From contig CBDBFZ010000003.1 in assembly GCA_965205225.1 (NCBI GenBank), positions 186,001-250,000 on the forward strand: a stretch of 64,000 nt of DNA. Direction: 5' to 3'. Made by a program: the position numbers and the translations under genes. The notes beneath the pieces are model-generated. The model searched no databases and was not told where the DNA came from. It was given only the letters and a program-made list of their open reading frames with translations. This stretch comes from Litorimonas sp965205225 (GTDB lineage: Bacteria > Pseudomonadota > Alphaproteobacteria > Caulobacterales > Maricaulaceae). Shown piece after piece: positions 1 to 8,885 of the stretch (the stretch's first letter is position 1; each line of letters begins with the position of its first letter).

Positions 1-232
1 GGCGATCGAGCGGGCCGAGGTCCACCTTAGGATTGGTCGGCGCGGGACGGTCACGCAACAGGGCGAGTTGTTGCTTGAGATCAACCATTTCGGCACGCAG
101 TGGATCTGGATCGTATAAGGTGGGCCGGATAAACCAACTCGCCGCAAACGCCGCTGCGAAGCCGAGTAAAGCGCCGATCAGCAGAATAATGGACCATCGC
201 GGATGCGGTGCAGCGTCGTAAACATCCTCCAT
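1..232 (-). CDS. Partial membrane protein downstream of hemD, mitofilin-like (C-terminus outside window)
   Basis: An open frame runs off the left edge of the window. From the ATG at 232 it reads a short acidic/proline-rich head, one hydrophobic segment of about 22 residues (IILLIGALLGFAAAFAA...) and the start of a charged, Leu/Gln-rich stretch that looks like a coiled coil. Short cytosolic N-terminus, single anchor and coiled coil directly after hemC-hemD is the arrangement of the alphaproteobacterial mitofilin (Mic60-like, COG4223) gene, thought to shape the inner membrane. That identity rests on context and topology only. The same frame is open upstream as far as the hemD stop, so an earlier non-ATG start is possible. 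Confidence 0.5.
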   Translation of the reverse strand, partial: MEDVYDAAPHPRWSIILLIGALLGFAAAFAASWFIRPTLYDPDPLRAEMVDLKQQLALLRDRPAPTNPKVDLGPLDR

Positions 233-304
233 CCTCGGATCGTCAGGATCGAACGCGTCAGGCTCTAAGATTAGAATTTCACCAGAGTCGGTAACGTCTC
301 TATC

Positions 305-979
305 CTAAGCCTCTGTGGGTCTGCTGCAAGCGATCAGAGCGGTCTCAGTCGGGTGTTCAGCAACACGGATCTTCGGGCCGTATAAGGGGGCAGAGACATT
401 TTCGCTCAAACAGTAAGCCGTCAGACTCGACAGATCACGCTCAGGAAGCGCCATGAATGTGCGAGATGCCATGGGAGAATAAAGAGCCACAGCCTCCATT
501 CGGTCCAAGTCAACGGGCCAGAGAGTCACGGAGCGTGTGTCGTAAACGATTTGGCGATAGGCCTTGATGCCGCGCTCCTTCAAACTCTCAACAACCGTCC
601 CTCTGATTACCGTGCCTGAAATATGGACAATAGGTTTTGTTGTTTTTTCAATGAGTTGAATCAGTGATCTCCAGTCTCCATCTGCGGAAACAACATCCTC
701 GAACCCATAGTCTCTGGCGAGACGAGCCGTGGCGTCACCAACCGTGTAGATACGGCGGTCATCCCCTTCAATTCCGCAAAACCGAACGCCATGTGCCGAG
801 GTAAAGACGAGCTCTGCCTGATCTGGAAGCGTGGTTGCCTGAGTGACTGGGTGAACAGTCAGTAGCGGTGCTATGACCGGATCGAACCCGGCGTCGCGCC
901 ACGCTTGCGCGCTGCGCTGCGCGGCAGGTTCAGTTCGCGTAATCCAGATCCTAGTCGTCAAAAGTAATCCGCCCGTCAA
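305..979 (-). CDS. hemD: Uroporphyrinogen-III synthase
   Basis: Cyclises hydroxymethylbilane to uroporphyrinogen III, the last common step of heme and cobalamin precursor synthesis, in the cytoplasm. The 224-residue frame starts with WITRTEPAAQRSA, the typical N-terminal strand of HemD, and has the family's usual two-lobed length with little sequence conservation elsewhere. It follows hemC directly and overlaps its end. The first ATG (979) lies 29 bases inside hemC. A TTG at 961, just before the WITRTEP motif, would give a more usual N-terminus, so the exact start is open. The pairing with hemC makes the call secure. Confidence 0.85.
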   Translation of the reverse strand: MTGGLLLTTRIWITRTEPAAQRSAQAWRDAGFDPVIAPLLTVHPVTQATTLPDQAELVFTSAHGVRFCGIEGDDRRIYTVGDATARLARDYGFEDVVSADGDWRSLIQLIEKTTKPIVHISGTVIRGTVVESLKERGIKAYRQIVYDTRSVTLWPVDLDRMEAVALYSPMASRTFMALPERDLSSLTAYCLSENVSAPLYGPKIRVAEHPTETALIACSRPTEA

Positions 980-1922
980 TTTCGACTCTCAGCGCTTCAC
1001 TCATTGCGAATCCAAAATCATATGCGCCGCCCACCGTTTCAACAGTCTTCGCTTCAACACAGGCAAACCGTAGACGACCATCCTTTGCGAGCACTTCACC
1101 TCTGAACCCTAATTTGGTCCCAGTAAATTCGGCCAGTGCCGCGATTGGGGTTCGGCACGACCCGTCCAGCGCTCTGAGAAAAGCGCGCTCTGCGGTAATC
1201 GCCATTTCAGCAGCGCTGTCATTTAACCCTTTCAGTGTTTTACATAGCGCTTCGTCATCCCGGCGTGTCTCGATTCCGACCACACCCTGTGCAGGGGCAG
1301 GCAGCATGAGCTCTGTCGGCACCGCTTGAGTGATCCGGTCGCCGGCTCCCAGACGGTTGAGCCCGGCCATGGCTAGAAATGTGGCATCGCAAACGCCCTC
1401 CTCAAGCTTTTTCAAGCGCGTTTGCACATTGCCGCGCAGCAAACAGAATTGAACGTCAGGACGCAGAGCCGCGAGCTGAGCTCTTCGGCGTAAACTGGCA
1501 GAGCCGATCACCGCTCCGGCAGGGAGCTCATCGATTGATGTATGATTGACCGAGATGAAGGCATCCCGCGGATCTTCGCGCGGCAATAGCGCTGGAATGA
1601 TCAGCCTTTCATGCCCAACCGTCGGAACATCCTTCATCGAATGCACCGCCAGATCGATCCGGCCATCCAGCAGTGCCTCTTCCAGCTCCCGCGTGAACAG
1701 CCCCTTCCCGCCAAAATTCTTCAGCTCACCTTTGATAGTGTCACCAGATGTCTTGAGGATTCGTATCTGCCAATCCGTATTTGGATTGCGCTGGGTCAGC
1801 AGGCTTTGCACCCAGCGCGCCTGATAAAGAGCGAGCGGGCTACCGCGAGTGCCAATGTGTAGGGTCTGTTGCAAGCGAGGCGGGCCTTCTCTAGGTGAGC
1901 GGCGTGCCTTTAACCGCGACAC
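951..1922 (-). CDS. hemC: Hydroxymethylbilane synthase (porphobilinogen deaminase)
   Basis: Condenses four porphobilinogen molecules into hydroxymethylbilane. The N-terminal motif IGTRGSPLALYQA, the central LLRGNVQTRLKKL and the DGSCRTPIAA motif are all present. The Cys of that last motif carries the dipyrromethane cofactor. At 323 residues it is slightly long, because about 20 basic residues precede the conserved start. The ATG at 1922 lies 18 bases from the tsaD ATG at 1940 on the other strand, so the two genes are divergent and share a very short control region, or the true hemC start is further in. hemC and hemD form an operon. Confidence 0.95.
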   Translation of the reverse strand: MSRLKARRSPREGPPRLQQTLHIGTRGSPLALYQARWVQSLLTQRNPNTDWQIRILKTSGDTIKGELKNFGGKGLFTRELEEALLDGRIDLAVHSMKDVPTVGHERLIIPALLPREDPRDAFISVNHTSIDELPAGAVIGSASLRRRAQLAALRPDVQFCLLRGNVQTRLKKLEEGVCDATFLAMAGLNRLGAGDRITQAVPTELMLPAPAQGVVGIETRRDDEALCKTLKGLNDSAAEMAITAERAFLRALDGSCRTPIAALAEFTGTKLGFRGEVLAKDGRLRFACVEAKTVETVGGAYDFGFAMSEALRVEIDGRITFDD

Positions 1923-1939
1923 AAGCCGAGACGCAATCC

Positions 1940-3019
1940 ATGAAGTCTCCTAACCTCGTGCTTGGCATCGAAAGCAGCTGCGATGAGACCGCTGCCGCCG
2001 TGATTTGTGAGACACGCGGGCTGTTGTCCAGCATTGTCGCCTCTCAGGACGAGGCCCATTCCCCCTATGGCGGTGTCGTGCCAGAGATTGCAGCGCGCGC
2101 GCATATGAGCAAAATCGAATCGATCATCTATCAAGCCATCACTGAGGCCGAAGTTGCCTATGAGGATCTATCGGCCATAGCAGTAACCTCTGGGCCCGGG
2201 CTGATCGGTGGCGTCATTACCGGGGTGATGGCCGCCAAGGGTCTTTCGATCAGCCTCGATATTCCGTTGATTGCTGTCAATCATCTTGAAGGTCACGCTT
2301 TATCGCCTCGCCTGACTGAGGATTGCGCCTTCCCCTATCTGCTCCTGCTCGTTTCGGGTGGGCATTCGCAACTGCTTAGCGTGAACGGGTTGGGCGATTA
2401 TACGCGCCTCGGGTCCACGATTGATGATGCGGCGGGGGAAGCCTTCGACAAATTGGCCAAAGTGATGGGATTGGGCTTTCCAGGCGGTCCGAACGTCGAG
2501 CGCTGGGCTGCAAACGGCGATGATCGAGCCGTTAGGTTGCCACGACCCTTACTGGACCGGGATAGCTGTGACTTCTCTTTCGCGGGCTTGAAGACAGCTG
2601 TTGCGCGGGCGTTTGAGTCCTCTGACAAATCCGATGCCGCGAAATCCGATCTAGCAGCCTCTTTCCAACGGGCCGTTTCTGATTGCCTTGTCGACCGATC
2701 AGAACGCGCCATGATCGTGTTCAAGCGCAATCACTCAGCGCCCTATCGGTTTGTCGTGGCGGGCGGCGTTGCCGCAAACCAGCTATTGCGAGAGACCCTT
2801 AGACATTCAGCTCGGCGTCACGATTTTCAATCTTTCTTTCCACCGCTGGAGTTCTGCAGGGATAATGCCGCCATGATCGCTCTGGCGGGTCTGGAACGAC
2901 TCACAGCGGGACGCGTCGATACTCTACACACCCCAGCCCGATCGCGTTGGCCGCTTGATGGAGACGCGGCGAGAGCCGCGTCGGCGTCAGGGTCGGGACG
3001 TAAGGGACCCAAATCATGA
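1940..3019 (+). CDS. tsaD: tRNA N6-adenosine threonylcarbamoyltransferase
   Basis: Transfers the threonylcarbamoyl group to A37 of ANN-decoding tRNAs, working with TsaB, TsaE and TsaC. The 359-residue protein starts at MKSPNLVLGIESSCDET, the invariant family N-terminus. The frame is open upstream, but this ATG at 1940 fits the family and reduces the clash with hemC. The metal-binding HLEGH motif, the glycine-rich LLLVSGGHSQL segment and GLGFPGGP are present. The last codons overlap an ATG (ATGA) that opens the broken GST gene downstream, which suggests past translational coupling. Confidence 0.96.
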   Translation: MKSPNLVLGIESSCDETAAAVICETRGLLSSIVASQDEAHSPYGGVVPEIAARAHMSKIESIIYQAITEAEVAYEDLSAIAVTSGPGLIGGVITGVMAAKGLSISLDIPLIAVNHLEGHALSPRLTEDCAFPYLLLLVSGGHSQLLSVNGLGDYTRLGSTIDDAAGEAFDKLAKVMGLGFPGGPNVERWAANGDDRAVRLPRPLLDRDSCDFSFAGLKTAVARAFESSDKSDAAKSDLAASFQRAVSDCLVDRSERAMIVFKRNHSAPYRFVVAGGVAANQLLRETLRHSARRHDFQSFFPPLEFCRDNAAMIALAGLERLTAGRVDTLHTPARSRWPLDGDAARAASASGSGRKGPKS

Positions 3020-3536
3020 AACTATGCGGCTCCTTCACTCACCTTTCGCTCGCAAGTGACGGATCACGGCCTTTGAGGTCGGTCTGGAGGATCAGGTCGA
3101 ATAGGGCTGTGTTTCCGTGATGGACGCAAACACAACAGCCCATCCGAACCCCCTCAACCTCGTTCATTCGTTCGAGACGGCTGATGGCCAGCTGGTTGTC
3201 GATAACCGAACGATCTGTAATTATCTGGTTGAAAGCGGCAGTGGACATCTGGCCCAGCGAGACTGGGCAGACCGCATACTTGTTGCAATGGCCAACGGTC
3301 TGATGGACCGCGCCGTTTCAATTACCCTTGAAATGCGGAGACCAAAGGAAGACCGTTCCAGCGACTGGCTCGCCCGTTGGACCGCCGCCATTCGCGCAAC
3401 CTTGCCAGAACTCGAACAGCGATGTCCGGATGCGTTCACGCCCGGTGCGGTCGCGCTGATATGCGCGCTGGGCTATCTCGACTTTCGGCATGCGGGTTTA
3501 AACTGGTGTGATGGTCATGCTGGTCTGGCCGCGTAG
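3016..3536 (+). pseudogene. Broken glutathione S-transferase gene
   Basis: From an ATG overlapping the tsaD stop, the sequence reads MKLCGSF. It then needs a one-base shift to continue as SPFARK-stop-RITAFEVGLEDQVE-stop, and finally runs into the open frame from 3120 to 3536 (NPLNLVHSFETADGQLVVD...TICNYL... and a C-terminal ICALGYLDFRHAGLNW). Together these match the order of a small GST: thioredoxin-fold N-terminus, then the helical domain with its GYLDFR signature. One frameshift near 3036 and two stops (about 3054 and 3096) separate the halves. A shortened 138-residue protein could start at GTG 3117 or ATG 3120, but it would lack the glutathione-binding fold, so a pseudogene is the best reading. 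Confidence 0.75.
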
Positions 3537-3586
3537 TACGAAGGTTTGTCGCAGCGACCCAGCATTACTTAGACGGAGCCTCCCGT

Positions 3587-4585
3587 ATGAGCTATCAGAA
3601 AATCGGCGTTGTCGGTGCAGGTGCATGGGGCACGGCCCTTGCGCAAACCCTGTCTAGGACAGGCCGTGACGTGACGATTTGGAGCTTTGAGCCAGACTGC
3701 GCCGAGGCGATCAATAAGCGGCACGTCAATGAGTGCTATCTGGACGGCGTTGCGCTCGACCCAAAACTTCGGGCCACTTCCAACCCAGCTGACTTGACAG
3801 GGTCGGACGCCATCCTGTCTGTCGCTCCGGCCCAGCATACCCGCGCAACGCTCGCCGCCTTTATTCCTCATATTGCGGCAGGCATGCCCGTTCTTCTGTG
3901 CTCCAAAGGGATCGAGATCAGCAGCCGGGCTTTCATGGCAGACGTGCTCCGAGATGTCATGCCGGACGTGATTCCGGCCATTCTGTCGGGTCCGTCCTTT
4001 GCTGCCGATGTGGCGCGGGGTTTGCCAACCGCTGTCACGCTGGCCTGCGCCGACGAAACGATTGGAGCAGCTCTTGTTGAAGCCTGTGCAGCGCCCACTT
4101 TCCGGCCCTATCTCACAAATGATGTGATCGGAGCGGAAATCGGCGGAGCCGTGAAAAATGTGCTCGCCATTGTCTGCGGTATCGTGCTTGGCAAAAAGCT
4201 TGGACGCTCCGCTCACGCGGCCATCATGGCGCGCGGGTTTGCCGAAATGACCCGGCTCGGTAAAGCACTCGGGGCCCGCCCCGAAACACTGACTGGATTG
4301 TGCGGACTCGGCGATCTGGTCCTGACCTCTAGTTCCGAGATGAGCCGTAATATGAGTTGCGGCCTTGCGCTGGGGCGCGGCGAAAAACTCGCAGACATCA
4401 TGCAAGGCCGCCTCGCCGTCACCGAAGGGGTTGCCACCGCACCCGCACTGAAACGCCTGGCGGAACAGCATGGTGTCGACATGCCGATCAGTTTCGCGCT
4501 GGCAGATATTCTGGATGGGTCCATCAGCGTCGATGAGGCCGTCATTGAGCTCTTGTCCCGCGACCACCGACCCGAAACCGAATAA
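3587..4585 (+). CDS. gpsA: Glycerol-3-phosphate dehydrogenase [NAD(P)+]
   Basis: Reduces dihydroxyacetone phosphate to sn-glycerol 3-phosphate for phospholipid synthesis. The 332-residue length is normal. The Rossmann motif VGAGAWGTALA sits at residues 8-18. LCSKGIE and the LSGPSFAADVARGLPTA segment are in place, as is the GGAVKNVLAI motif with the catalytic Lys, and GLCGLGDLVLT lies in the C-terminal domain. It ends 2 bases before the convergent pcm stop codon. The hemCD/tsaD/gpsA neighbourhood is common in alphaproteobacteria. Confidence 0.97.
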   Translation: MSYQKIGVVGAGAWGTALAQTLSRTGRDVTIWSFEPDCAEAINKRHVNECYLDGVALDPKLRATSNPADLTGSDAILSVAPAQHTRATLAAFIPHIAAGMPVLLCSKGIEISSRAFMADVLRDVMPDVIPAILSGPSFAADVARGLPTAVTLACADETIGAALVEACAAPTFRPYLTNDVIGAEIGGAVKNVLAIVCGIVLGKKLGRSAHAAIMARGFAEMTRLGKALGARPETLTGLCGLGDLVLTSSSEMSRNMSCGLALGRGEKLADIMQGRLAVTEGVATAPALKRLAEQHGVDMPISFALADILDGSISVDEAVIELLSRDHRPETE

Positions 4586-4587
4586 GG

Positions 4588-5214
4588 CTATAGTGTCTTT
4601 GATTTCCCGGCCTCAATCATGGTGAGCTCAAGCGGCATTAATTCCGTTTCTGTCGTATGCTTTCGGGCTTTTTCGACCAAAGTCAGTGTGCCGTCGACCA
4701 CAGCGACAAGACGGCCGTTCGGCCCCAGCTGATCCATCACTTTTTCCGGGATAGCGCGGACTGCACAGCCCAGAACGATGCGGTCAAAGGGTGCCTGCCC
4801 CGGCCAGCCATAGCGGCCATCCCCATGCCGGATTTCGATATTGTGGATCCCAAGGGTTTTAAACCGAGCCTCAGCATTCGACACAAGGCCAACATAGCGC
4901 TCAACGGCATAGACCCGGCGCACCAGACGGGACAGCACAGCTGACATCCAGCCAGATCCGCCGCCAATTTCGAGCACTTTAGAGCGATCAGTTGGCACCA
5001 GCATCTGCACCAAAAATGCCGTGGTCAGAGGGGCGCTCACCTGCTGCCCGCAGGCGATAGGCAGGGCAATTTCTTCATAGGCACGCTCTGACAGTTCCGG
5101 GGCTAGGAAAGTCTTCCGTGGCACCTGTTCCATTGCCCGTAATGTCCCGGAATCGCTGATCCCCCGCGACCGTAACCGCATGACCATATCGACGAGACGT
5201 GGGTCGAAATTCAC
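4588..5214 (-). CDS. pcm: Protein-L-isoaspartate O-methyltransferase
   Basis: Methylates isoaspartyl residues in aged proteins with S-adenosylmethionine so that they can be repaired. The 208 residues include VPRKTFL near the N-terminus, the SAM motif VLEIGGGSGWMSAVL and the downstream RHGDGRYGWPGQAPFDRI segment typical of PCMT. The ATG overlaps the surE stop by 4 bases, so the two genes are translationally coupled, as in many proteobacteria where surE and pcm form a stress-survival operon. Confidence 0.93.
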   Translation of the reverse strand: MNFDPRLVDMVMRLRSRGISDSGTLRAMEQVPRKTFLAPELSERAYEEIALPIACGQQVSAPLTTAFLVQMLVPTDRSKVLEIGGGSGWMSAVLSRLVRRVYAVERYVGLVSNAEARFKTLGIHNIEIRHGDGRYGWPGQAPFDRIVLGCAVRAIPEKVMDQLGPNGRLVAVVDGTLTLVEKARKHTTETELMPLELTMIEAGKSKTL

Positions 5215-5966
5215 GTCTCTGACAGACGTGCCAGCGTCCCCTCATGGGTCAGGTCCGTGTGCAAAGGTGTGACGGATATGAAGCCGTCATAAATGGCGCG
5301 CAGATCCGTGCCTTCGTCCGGGTTCGACTTCCTTGCGCCATAGGTCAGCCAGTAATAATCGCCGCCGCGCGGATGGTCGCGCTTGTCGATATGGCTCATC
5401 TGAAAATCGCGATGACCCTGGCGCGTGAACTGCACACCCCGGACTTCGTCAGGGGCCTTGTCGGGGAAATTCACATTCATCACGACCCGATCCGGCCAGC
5501 CTTTTTCGAGCAATGTCCGGACGATATTGGCGCCATGCGCTTCCGCGGTTTCCCACGGCAGAGAGGTCGCGCCCTGAAAGCCGCGCGCCAATGACAAGGC
5601 AATTGACGGGACGCCCATTTGCATGCCTTGGAGAGCTCCAGCGACGGTGCCGGAGAACGTGACATCTTCTGCTAGGTTCTGGCCACGGTTGACACCTGAC
5701 AGGACAAGGTCCGGCGGGTGATCCGCGAGCAGATCACGCATGGCGACAATTACGGAATCCGTTGGTGTTCCCGTGACGGAATAGACCCGCTCATCAAGAT
5801 ACCGAAGACGGACGGGATTGTGCAGGCTGACGCCCCGTGACGCGGCCGATTGTTCACTATCCGGCGCGCAAACCCAGACATCATCTGACAAGTCCGTCGC
5901 GATCCGGCGCAGCACCTGAAGCCCGGTCGCCCGGACACCATCATCATTCGTCAGTAGGATTCGCAT
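5211..5966 (-). CDS. surE: 5'/3'-nucleotidase SurE
   Basis: A metal-dependent nucleoside monophosphate phosphatase. The N-terminus MRILLTNDDGV carries the two metal-binding Asp residues (8 and 9). SAASRGVSLHNP, VLSGVNRGQNLAEDVTFSGTVAGA and NVNFP follow in the family order, and 251 residues is the usual length. It is the first gene of the surE-pcm operon. The 184 bases upstream contain no recognisable gene and run straight into the left end of an IS5-family element at 6151, so the native upstream neighbour may have been displaced. Confidence 0.95.
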   Translation of the reverse strand: MRILLTNDDGVRATGLQVLRRIATDLSDDVWVCAPDSEQSAASRGVSLHNPVRLRYLDERVYSVTGTPTDSVIVAMRDLLADHPPDLVLSGVNRGQNLAEDVTFSGTVAGALQGMQMGVPSIALSLARGFQGATSLPWETAEAHGANIVRTLLEKGWPDRVVMNVNFPDKAPDEVRGVQFTRQGHRDFQMSHIDKRDHPRGGDYYWLTYGARKSNPDEGTDLRAIYDGFISVTPLHTDLTHEGTLARLSET

Positions 5967-6214
5967 AGAGATGCCCTATTCGGATTGGCGGCAAAATGAA
6001 ATCTAGTTCTACGCCTACACTTCCATGTCCCACCGGGCATCGGGGTTACGGTCAATGTCGCGGAGTACCGAAAGTGACACGCACAAAGCGTCTTTGATCG
6101 GTCAGATGAACGATAGCGCAGTGCCGAACGGCAGCACTGTTCGGTTCCTAGGCTGTAGTGAAGAGTTAACTTTTATTTTCTATAATGTTCCTTCATTTTG
6201 TCAGGAGCGCACAT

Positions 6215-6610
6215 ATGTCTGGTTATCAGGAACTTACGGATGAACAATGGAGCCGTTTAAAGCCTTATTTGCCTTATGGGAGCACAGGGAAACCGGGTCG
6301 CAACGCCAATAACAGGCTTTTCATTGACGCTTTGTTGTGGATGGCCCGTTCGGGCGGGCGTTGGCGCGATTTACCCGAACGGTTCGGGCGTTTTGACAGT
6401 GTCAAACGGCGTTATTATCTCTGGGTTGAGGCCGGGGTTTTAGAAGATGTCTTTAAGGCCTTGCGCACTCACGCTGATCAAGAGTGGCTGATGATGGATG
6501 CCACAATTGTGCGGGCGCATGCCCAATCGGCCGGGGCGCGGCATAAAAAAGGGGGCCTGATGCCCACGCATTGGGGCGTTCCAGGGGGGGACGTTCCAAG
6601 GGCGGCCTGA
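6215..6610 (+). pseudogene. IS-A copy 1 transposase, first frame
   Basis: The ATG follows AGGAG (6202-6206). The frame encodes the helix-turn-helix and first catalytic Asp region (ELTDEQWSRLKPYLP, GGRWRDLPERFG, LMMDATIVRAHAQSAG) of an IS5/IS427-type transposase. After an A6G5 run near 6544 it continues out of frame, as in copy 2. The second frame (from about 6571) is cut at 6872 by the inner IS, and its last part, including the catalytic Glu region (VERFFGYLKQFRR), lies beyond it at 8209-8336. The product cannot be made, so this copy is dead. Confidence 0.85.
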
Positions 6611-7268
6611 CGACAAAAATACATGGGCTGACAGATGCATTGGGTTTAGCTCTGCGCCTGATAGCAACGGGCGGGCATTGTAGCGAAATGACGCAAGCCG
6701 CCGCCTTATTGGCAGGGTTTAAGGCGGATCATGTCTTGGCGGATAAGGGCTATGATGGCCGGTGCGTTATAGAAGCGGTGAATGAGACCGGGGCTATGCC
6801 CGTTATTCCGTCCCGGAAAAATGCGCGCAAGCCAAGGCAAACTGATATGGCTTTGTATAAGGAACGTAATATGGAGGCCTCTAAAAACCATGCATTTTGT
6901 GGTGTGATCTGATTTACTGGTTTTGGGAGGATTTTATGATGCACGCGCCTGGATTGTTTGACTTGTCGGATCATCTTGCTCGCTTATCGGCGACAGGTGA
7001 TCCGCTTGAAGCGCTAGAGTGTCATGTGGACTTTGAGGCTTTCCGAACTGTTCTGATGGAAGCCCTCGGTTATGGTGTTCGCGCCAAGGGCGGTCGGCCA
7101 CCCTATGATCCGGTCACGATGTTCAAGGTGCTTGTTCTGGCGTCGATGCACAATCTGAGTGATGAACGGATGGAATTTCTGATCCGGGATCGTTTAAGTT
7201 GGCTGCGGTTTCTGAGGTTTGAGATCGGTGAACCGACCCCGGACCAAAAGACGATTTGGCTGTTCCGT

Positions 7269-7298
7269 GAAAAGCTGACCCAGGAAAAGCTGACCCAG
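7269..7298. repeat. Perfect 2 x 15 bp tandem duplication in IS transposase
   Basis: GAAAAGCTGACCCAG occurs twice without a gap. It doubles five codons (EKLTQ) in the inner IS5 transposase; related transposases, as remembered, have this motif once. Confidence 0.9.
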
Positions 7299-7935
7299 TC
7301 TGGTGCTTTCAAATCTCTGTTTGCCGCTTTTGAAGAGCAACTCTGCAAGCGCGGCTACAAACCCACGGGAGGTCAGATCGTGGATGCCACTTTGGTGTCA
7401 GCGCCGCGCCAACGGATGAAGAAAGAAGAGAAAGAGCGGGCCAGGGCGGGTGAAAGCGCGTCCGCTATCTGGCGCGGGCGATCCTGCCAGGGCCGCACAG
7501 AAAGACACCGACGCACGAGCGGTGGTCAGCTATTCCAGGGCGCGAAAGACCGCAGAAGGGGAACAGGACGCAGGCCTTGTCGACATTTCCATCCCTCACT
7601 TTGGGTACAAGAACCATATCAGTATTGACCGGAAATGGCGCTTTGTCCGGGGAGAGACCTGTACCCATGCGGCCCGCTATGATGGGCACGAACTGACATC
7701 GGTTCTGGATGCCACCAACAGCTCAAAGTCTGTTTGGGCGGATACAGCTTATCGCTCAGCCAGAAACGAAGCCTGGCTGAAAGCGCAGGGCTATCGTTCA
7801 AACATCCATCGAAAGAAGCCCCGCGGTAAACCGATGGCAAAGCACATTCGGCGCGGCAATGCGACCCGCTCCTCCATCCGTGCCTGTGTTGAACATGTCT
7901 TCGGATATGAGAAAGGGCCGATGGCGATCACGATC

Positions 7936-7967
7936 CGCTCAATCGGCCAGGCGCTCAATCGGCCAGG
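7936..7967. repeat. Perfect 2 x 16 bp tandem duplication in IS transposase
   Basis: CGCTCAATCGGCCAGG occurs twice without a gap. Because 16 is not a multiple of three, it contributes to the frame change just before the conserved ITMAKLSYNF segment of the transposase. Confidence 0.9.
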
Positions 7968-8354
7968 GCCGCTGGCCGGATCACCATGGCCAAGCTAAGC
8001 TACAACTTCCGCCGCCTCGTTTTCCATGAGCGACGACAGCCCATAGCCTGATTCTGTTCAAAATCCGGATCCCCCCGCTTATGCAGGCCAAAATCATGCC
8101 AAAATACGCCTGTGGACACGCATTCGTCACTCTATGAAGCCTGACCTGAGAGCCGATTATAAAATTCGCCTCTATACTGGCCCCAAAACCCTGTTCTTCG
8201 AGGTGTCCATATTGTCGAGCGTTTCTTTGGCTATCTCAAACAGTTCCGGCGTGTGGCTACGCGATATGACAAGCATATCCAAAACTATATGGGCTTCGTC
8301 TATATCGCAGCTATCAAGATCTGGCTCAAATGATTAATTCTTCACTACGGCCTA

Positions 8355-8665
8355 GGCTCAGGCCCTATTAATTTGTGTTTTAGGCGAATGGTGATTCAGA
8401 GTGTCAAAGGAGTTTTACCATGTCTTATTTGTTCTGGTTGTCTGACGCGTAGATGTCGAAGATCGAACCTTTCTTTCCGTTGGCGCATGGTGTGCCCCGT
8501 GTTGATGATCGGAAGGTAATTTCCGGGATCATCTTTGTTCTGAAGAACGGTCTGCCTTGGCGCGATGCACCCTTGTGAGTATGGGCCTCATAAGACCCTT
8601 TACAACCGCTTCCGTCGCTGGACCGAGATGGGCGTTTTCGACAAGATTTTCAGCTATCTGACGAA
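8355..8665 (+). mobile_element. IS5-family remnant (left end and N-terminal part)
   Basis: Begins at the TA that closes IS-A copy 1, with the terminal sequence GGCTCAGGCCCTATTAATTTG. A second end of this type (GGCTCAGATCCTATTGATTTG) lies at 60871. From 8420 it reads MSYLFWLSDA-stop-MSKIEPFFPLAHG..., then VDDRKVISGIIFVLKNGLPWRDAP, a broken codon and, in another frame, YGPHKTLYNRFRRWTEMGVFDKIFSYLT. This is the N-terminal part of an IS5-type transposase with a stop and a frameshift. The rest is missing and IS30 sequence follows. Confidence 0.8.
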
Positions 8666-8885
8666 AGTCTATTTTGTGATCCACAGAGTCCATGGCAACG
8701 CGGGTCCAATGAAAACACCAACCGATTGTTGCGTCAGTATTTACCAAAGAAAACCGACTTATCGGTTCACCCGCAAGCGGATCTGGACGAGATCGCGCTC
8801 AAGCTAAACACGAGGCCGAGAAAAACATTGAGCTTGAGACGCCTGCCGCTATATTCGCTCATGGTGTTGCCCTGACCGGGTGAAC
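8666..8885 (+). mobile_element. IS30-family transposase C-terminal remnant
   Basis: Reads YFCDPQSPWQRGSNENTNRLLRQYLPK, then DLSVHPQADLDEIALKLNTRPRKTL in one frame and ELETPAA...VALTG-stop in the next. WQRGSNENTN and LNTRPRKTL are hallmarks of the C-terminal part of IS30-family DDE transposases. One frameshift near 8825 and the absence of the N-terminal part make it a dead fragment. Confidence 0.8.

Larger units (their letters stand above)
6939..8052 (+). pseudogene. Inner IS5 transposase, frameshifted
   Basis: The first frame (6939-7628) reads LFDLSDHLARLSATGDPL..., KGGRPPYDPVTMFKVL and IVDATLVSAPRQRMKKEEK. The second frame (to 7998) takes over at about 7470 with AAQKDTDAR..., HFGYKNHISID, VWADTAYRS, HRKKPRGKPM and VEHVFGYEK. 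A third frame then gives the end (RITMAKLSYNFRRLVFHERR). The three DDE residues are all visible but spread over two frames, so there are at least two frameshifts. One coincides with the 16 bp tandem duplication at 7936-7967. The KLTQE segment is doubled by the 15 bp duplication at 7269-7298. Confidence 0.85.
6873..8208 (+). mobile_element. Inner IS5-family element inserted in IS-A, flanked by ATAT
   Basis: The boundaries are exact because copy 2 of IS-A gives the uninterrupted sequence. ATAT occurs at 6869-6872 and again at 8209-8212, and the inner ends are imperfect inverted repeats (GGAGGCCTCTAAAAACC against GGACACCTCGAAGAACA on the other strand). The 1336 bp length and the transposase family fit a classic IS5-subgroup element. 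It carries two perfect short tandem duplications (7269-7298 and 7936-7967) and a broken transposase gene. Confidence 0.9.
6151..8352 (+). mobile_element. IS5-family element 'IS-A' copy 1, interrupted by a second IS
   Basis: The ends are inverted repeats (GGCTGTAGTGAAGAGTTAA at the left; the right end reads GGCCGTAGTGAAGAATTAA on the other strand), flanked by TA on both sides (6149-6150 and 8353-8354) within CTAG-like targets. Without the 1336 bp insertion at 6873-8208 and its duplicated ATAT, the element is 862 bp, against 847 bp for copy 2 at 17715-18561. The extra 15 bp lie near 6583, where the sequence around CGTTCCA is imperfectly doubled. Apart from this and the insertion the two copies are almost identical, so their transposition was recent. 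Confidence 0.9.

Noticed and set aside
3569..4567. Minus-strand 332-codon frame opposite gpsA
   Set aside because: gpsA has all family motifs. The opposite frame has a His/Gln/Arg-rich composition without any motif.
6024..6150. Minus-strand tail RDIDRNPDARWDMEV upstream of surE
   Set aside because: Short, without start or family, and adjacent to an IS. It may be a gene remnant, but the evidence is too weak to list.
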